Shown here: positions 61,119 to 64,000 of the stretch, in pieces
Layout: each line of letters begins with the position of its first letter
How positions within the stretch are numbered: position 1 is the first letter of the stretch
DNA from: DATDOY01 sp035293045
Lineage (GTDB): Bacteria; Actinomycetota; Acidimicrobiia; IMCC26256; JACPCJ01
Reading direction: 5' to 3'
Assembly (NCBI GenBank): GCA_035293045.1
Contig: DATDOY010000034.1
Location: 1 to 64,000, forward strand
DNA length: 64,000 nucleotides
Notes under the pieces: model-generated
What the model was told of the DNA's origin: nothing
Database searches by the model: none
Seen by the model: the letters and a program-made list of their open reading frames with translations, nothing else
Translations under genes and position numbers: made by a program

Positions 61119-61263
61119 GGCCATGGTGGGCGCCCGAGCGAGGTGGCGGGTGGGTGGGCGAGCGAGGGCTCGCGGTGGCCAGGGTCGGCGCCCGAGCGAG
61201 GTGGCGGGTGGGTGGGCGAGCGAGCGCAGCGAGCGAGGGCGAGCGAGGGCGCCAACCATGGCC
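61119..61263. repeat. Intergenic repeat with 58-bp tandem units and terminal inverted repeats
   Basis: Two 48-nt units starting GGCCATGGTGGGCGCCCG (61119-61166) and GGCCAGGGTCGGCGCCCG (61177-61224) are 58 nt apart and differ at only two positions. The region ends with GGGCGCCAACCATGGCC (61247-61263), the inverted form of the first 17 bases with one mismatch. The interior is rich in GAGCGAGC. No coding frame makes sense of it. It fills the space between convergent genes and looks like a small non-autonomous repeat. Confidence 0.7.
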
Positions 61264-61291
61264 ACACGTGCGAGCCGGTTGCGCGCCAGGG

Positions 61292-62071
61292 TCAGCGGCC
61301 GGAGAAGTTGGCCTTCCCGGGGCCGTGTTCGAGGAAGCTCTGCACGCCGACGGTGGCGTCCTCGGTCTCGAACACCTCGGCAAAGGCGTCCGTCTCGGCC
61401 GCGAGTCCCTCGTCCAGCGGTCGGCCGAGCCCGGCGTGGATGGCCCGCTTCGCGAGGCCCATCGCCACCACCGCCCCCGACGCCAACGCTGTCGCCCATG
61501 CCATGGCGGCGTCCCCGAGTTCCGCGGCCGGAACGACGCGGTCGACGAGCCCAATCCCCAACGCCTCGTCGGCCTTGACCTGCCGTCCCGTCCAGATGAT
61601 CTCTTTGGCACGCGCCGGTCCGACGAGACGCGTCAGCCGCTGGGTTCCGCCGCCCCCGGGGATGATGCCGAGCAGGATCTCCGGCTGGCCGAGCCGGGCG
61701 TCGTCGCTCGCGATGCGCAGGTCGCACGCCATGGCCACCTCGAGCCCGCCACCGAGGGCATAGCCGCGGAGGGCGGCGATCACGGGCCGGGGCAGCGCCT
61801 CGAGCGCGCCACAGGCCTCGTGGAACACCCCCGCCACCCGCCGGGCCTCGCCGGGGCCCGCGAACTCCTTGATGTCGGCACCGGCGGCGAAGGCGCGATC
61901 CCCTGCCCCGGTGACCACCACGGCCTTCACGGCGGCGTCGCCGGCGAGGTCCTTTGCGGCCGAGGCCAACTCGGAGAGCAGGGCGCTCGACAGCGCGTTG
62001 AGCGGCGGATTATCGAGCATGATGACGGCGACGCCGCCGTCGTGGCGGTCGAGCTTCACGAGGTCGGACAC
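61292..62071 (-). CDS. Enoyl-CoA hydratase/isomerase family protein
   Basis: A 259-residue crotonase-fold enzyme, hydrating trans-2-enoyl-CoA in fatty-acid oxidation. Motifs are VAVIMLDNPPLNALSSAL, FAAGADIKEFAG (oxyanion hole, with Asp-Ile-Lys), GYALGGGLEVAMACDLRIAS with the first catalytic Glu position, and LGQPEILLGIIPGGGGTQRLTRLVG with the second. Both Glu residues expected of hydratases appear present. The GTG start at 62071 has TAACGT 7 nt upstream, a leaderless arrangement. It is divergent from the beta-propeller lipoprotein. Confidence 0.94.
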   Translation of the reverse strand: MSDLVKLDRHDGGVAVIMLDNPPLNALSSALLSELASAAKDLAGDAAVKAVVVTGAGDRAFAAGADIKEFAGPGEARRVAGVFHEACGALEALPRPVIAALRGYALGGGLEVAMACDLRIASDDARLGQPEILLGIIPGGGGTQRLTRLVGPARAKEIIWTGRQVKADEALGIGLVDRVVPAAELGDAAMAWATALASGAVVAMGLAKRAIHAGLGRPLDEGLAAETDAFAEVFETEDATVGVQSFLEHGPGKANFSGR

Positions 62072-62156
62072 GTACGGGACGTTACCGGGAACCGATCGCC
62101 GGGTCGCAGCGTCTGATCGGTGGGTTCCACCACGAGACACACAGGGGTTCGCACAC

Positions 62157-64000
62157 ATGACCGGATCACTCCGCCGCCTCACCATCACCGCCACCTCCCT
62201 TCTCCTCGTCGCCGGCTGCAACGGCGATTCGATCTACGACGGCGGCGCCTCCCGGCCCGACGGGCCACCCGAGTTGGCGCTGCGCCTCGAACTCGCCGCC
62301 AACCTCGAACCCTTCGGCGACTGCGAAGAGCTCCTCGGCTATTTCGAGGAGTCAGCGCGTGAGATCGCCACGTCATTCGAGGTCCCCATCGCCGATGCCG
62401 TCGGTCCCCTCCCCCCCGCCGGCGCCCAGGCGGAAAGCAGGGGTGACGACCTCGGCGCGGCCGCTGGCCAGGCGGGAGACGCATCGGGCGCCGCCGGTGT
62501 CGCCGCCGACAGCGCAGAAGGCGCCCTCGCCACCTCGGAACCGCCGGCCACCGGCGGCCCGACCGAGTTCTCGGGCACCAACATCCAAGAGCGCGGGGTC
62601 GACGAACCCGACCTCGTGAAGACCGACGGCGAACGCATCGTCGCCGTCTCGCAGAACCGCCTGTTCGTCGTGGTTCCGGAGGGATCGGGGACGCGGGTCG
62701 TTGGCTCGGTCACGCTTCCCTCCGAAGGCGGCCACGAGGTCTTCCTGCACCGGGACCGGGTGATCGTGCTCACGCGCTCGTATTACGCGATCCCGCTTGG
62801 CGGGCCCGAGGTCGGGGGCAACCCCGTCGCCGACTACGCGGCGCCGACCGCGAGCACCACCGTCGTGACGGCCGTCGACATCTCCGACCCCACAGCGCCC
62901 TCGGTGGCGACGTCGGCCACCTTCGAGGGCGACTACGTGTCGGCGCGACTGCACGAGGGGGTGGTTCGCCTCGTGCTCACCTCCTACCCGGGCGGGCATT
63001 TCGCACCGGCCGCGCTCGAGGGCACGGAGATCGACGACTGGCTCCCCAACGCGGTCGAAGGCTCCGACCCCAACTCGTCGGAGGCCACCGACCTCCTCGT
63101 TCCCTGCGACGCCGTCGCCCGGCCACCGGAGCCCTCGGGAACGGGAACCGTCACGGTGCTCACGATCGACGCCGGCGGTTCGATGGAACCGATCGATACC
63201 GACGCCGTCGTCGCCGACGCGCAGACCGTGTACGCGTCGACAGAAACGCTCTATGTCGCCACGAACCAATGGCACGATCCGAGCACGACGGTCGACGGAT
63301 CGGAGACCACCACCGAGCTCCACGCCTTCGACATCTCCGAGCCCGACCGGACGACGTACCTCGCGTCGGGCAGGGTGCGTGGCCAGCTCCTGAACCAGTG
63401 GTCGCTCTCGGAGCACGAGGGCCATCTCCGCGTCGCCACCACCGACGGCTCACCATGGGGTCCGGCGGACGGCCAGTCGACGTCCGAGAGTTTCATGAGC
63501 GTCATCCGGCGCGAGGGCGACCGCTTGGCGATCGTCGGACAAGTCGGCGGCCTCGGAAAGGGCGAGACCATCCAGTCGGTGCGCTACATCGGCGACATCG
63601 GCTTCGTCGTCACGTTCCGCCAGACGGATCCGCTGTACGCGCTCGACCTTTCCGACCCGTCGTCGCCCCGGGTCGTGGGTGAGCTGAAGGTCCCAGGGTT
63701 CTCGGCCTACCTGCATCCGATCGAGGGCGACCGCCTCCTCGGTGTGGGTCAGGACGCCACCAACGAGGGCGTTCGCATCGGCACGCAGGTTTCGTTGTTC
63801 GACGTCTCCGACGTCACCGATCTGAAGCGCCTCGACAACGTCACCATCGAGAACGCGTCATCGTCGGTCGAGTTCGACGCCAAGGCGTTCCTGTGGTGGG
63901 CCCAGCGCGAGCTGGCCCTCGTCCCCGTCGAGATCTACGGCCCGCCGATCGCCACCGGGGTCATCGAACCGGTGCCCGTGTCGCCCGACTCCCCTGACAC
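62157..64000 (+). CDS. Secreted beta-propeller lipoprotein, 3'-truncated by the window edge
   Basis: At least 614 residues are visible and the frame is still open at the window end. The N-terminus MTGSLRRLTITATSLLLVAGC is a lipoprotein signal with the lipobox Cys at position 21. A low-complexity Ala/Gly/Asp linker (about 85-135) is followed by FSGTNIQERGVDEPDLVKTDG, the hallmark of the Beta_propel family of secreted actinobacterial and archaeal proteins. Repeated TVVTAVDISDPTAP, LHAFDISEPDRT and VSLFDVSDVTDL strands are propeller blades. Function unknown. The ATG at 62157 has AGGGG 9 nt upstream, so unlike its neighbour it is probably led by a ribosome site. Confidence 0.88.
   Translation, partial: MTGSLRRLTITATSLLLVAGCNGDSIYDGGASRPDGPPELALRLELAANLEPFGDCEELLGYFEESAREIATSFEVPIADAVGPLPPAGAQAESRGDDLGAAAGQAGDASGAAGVAADSAEGALATSEPPATGGPTEFSGTNIQERGVDEPDLVKTDGERIVAVSQNRLFVVVPEGSGTRVVGSVTLPSEGGHEVFLHRDRVIVLTRSYYAIPLGGPEVGGNPVADYAAPTASTTVVTAVDISDPTAPSVATSATFEGDYVSARLHEGVVRLVLTSYPGGHFAPAALEGTEIDDWLPNAVEGSDPNSSEATDLLVPCDAVARPPEPSGTGTVTVLTIDAGGSMEPIDTDAVVADAQTVYASTETLYVATNQWHDPSTTVDGSETTTELHAFDISEPDRTTYLASGRVRGQLLNQWSLSEHEGHLRVATTDGSPWGPADGQSTSESFMSVIRREGDRLAIVGQVGGLGKGETIQSVRYIGDIGFVVTFRQTDPLYALDLSDPSSPRVVGELKVPGFSAYLHPIEGDRLLGVGQDATNEGVRIGTQVSLFDVSDVTDLKRLDNVTIENASSSVEFDAKAFLWWAQRELALVPVEIYGPPIATGVIEPVPVSPDSPD

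Overview
The window is a contiguous, gene-dense stretch of a high-G+C (about two thirds G+C by eye) actinobacterial chromosome. The gene set suggests the class Acidimicrobiia or a close relative: coenzyme F420 genes (cofD, cofE), actinobacteria-specific families (DUF3499, DUF5719, an LpdA-type flavoprotein), an acyl-CoA carboxylase alpha chain beside birA, and very frequent GTG starts. From about 15.6 to 57.3 kb the gene content and much of the order follow the Mycobacterium tuberculosis block that I recall as secA1-hpf-comF-sahH-(SIS isomerase)-manB-DUF3499-fbiA-fbiB-manC-wbbL-rmlD-LCP-fadE25-birA-accA3 (about Rv3240c to Rv3285), with extra genes inserted. The taxonomic placement is inference; no rRNA gene is present.

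Layout. 0-11 kb: an acyl-CoA synthetase cut by the left edge, an aldehyde dehydrogenase, a large secreted subtilisin-like protease, msrA, an SRPBCC protein, a polytopic membrane protein, a thioesterase and an MscS channel. 10.7-18.3 kb (leftward): cell division and translocation (M23 peptidase, a small membrane protein, ftsX, ftsE, prfB, secA). 18.4-22.1 kb: a DUF2079 membrane protein, a LuxR-type response regulator, hpf, a FlgM-like small protein and comF. 22.1-29.7 kb (leftward): ahcY, a phosphoglucose/phosphomannose isomerase, a Trm112-like protein, manB, a large GT-C-like membrane protein, a 55-aa zinc-ribbon protein, a CPBP protease and DUF3499. 29.8-41.2 kb: ftsH, a thioredoxin-fold protein, an MFS transporter, a DUF5719 protein, a 1076-aa membrane glycosyltransferase, a coiled-coil protein, cofD and cofE. 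41.3-48.3 kb (leftward): a sugar-nucleotide and glycan operon (epimerase, ManC-like nucleotidyltransferase, a His-rich barrel-sandwich protein, GT2, GT4, rmlD, rmlB). 48.4-49.95 kb: a decayed islet with tRNA 3'-end fragments, an integrase remnant and a frameshifted beta-helix surface protein. 50-64 kb: LCP ligase, acyl-CoA dehydrogenase, pabB-pabC, birA/acyl-CoA carboxylase alpha chain, an LpdA-like flavoprotein, a CDF transporter, galT, a second SRPBCC protein, an enoyl-CoA hydratase and a beta-propeller lipoprotein cut by the right edge.

How the genes fit together. The isomerase, ManB and ManC-like enzymes lead from fructose-6-P to an activated sugar. RmlB and RmlD make the late steps of a dTDP-deoxysugar. 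GT2, GT4 and the membrane GTs can assemble a wall glycan that the LCP protein would attach to peptidoglycan. FtsEX with the M23 hydrolase cleaves septal wall, while SecA and FtsH handle export and membrane quality control. The fatty-acid genes (synthetase, thioesterase, acyl-CoA dehydrogenase, enoyl-CoA hydratase, carboxylase) are scattered rather than in one operon.

The strongest cross-cutting signals are these. First, nearly every first gene of a transcription unit has a TANNNT hexamer 5-9 nt before its start codon and no Shine-Dalgarno sequence, which is the signature of leaderless mRNAs; several pairs share a symmetric bidirectional -10. Second, a 60-bp palindromic repeat occurs twice with a compensatory base-pair change. 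Third, the RmlB-like dehydratase lacks the canonical catalytic Asp, and a surface beta-helix gene is broken at a G7 tract inside a decayed mobile islet. No CRISPR array, intact tRNA or rRNA is visible.
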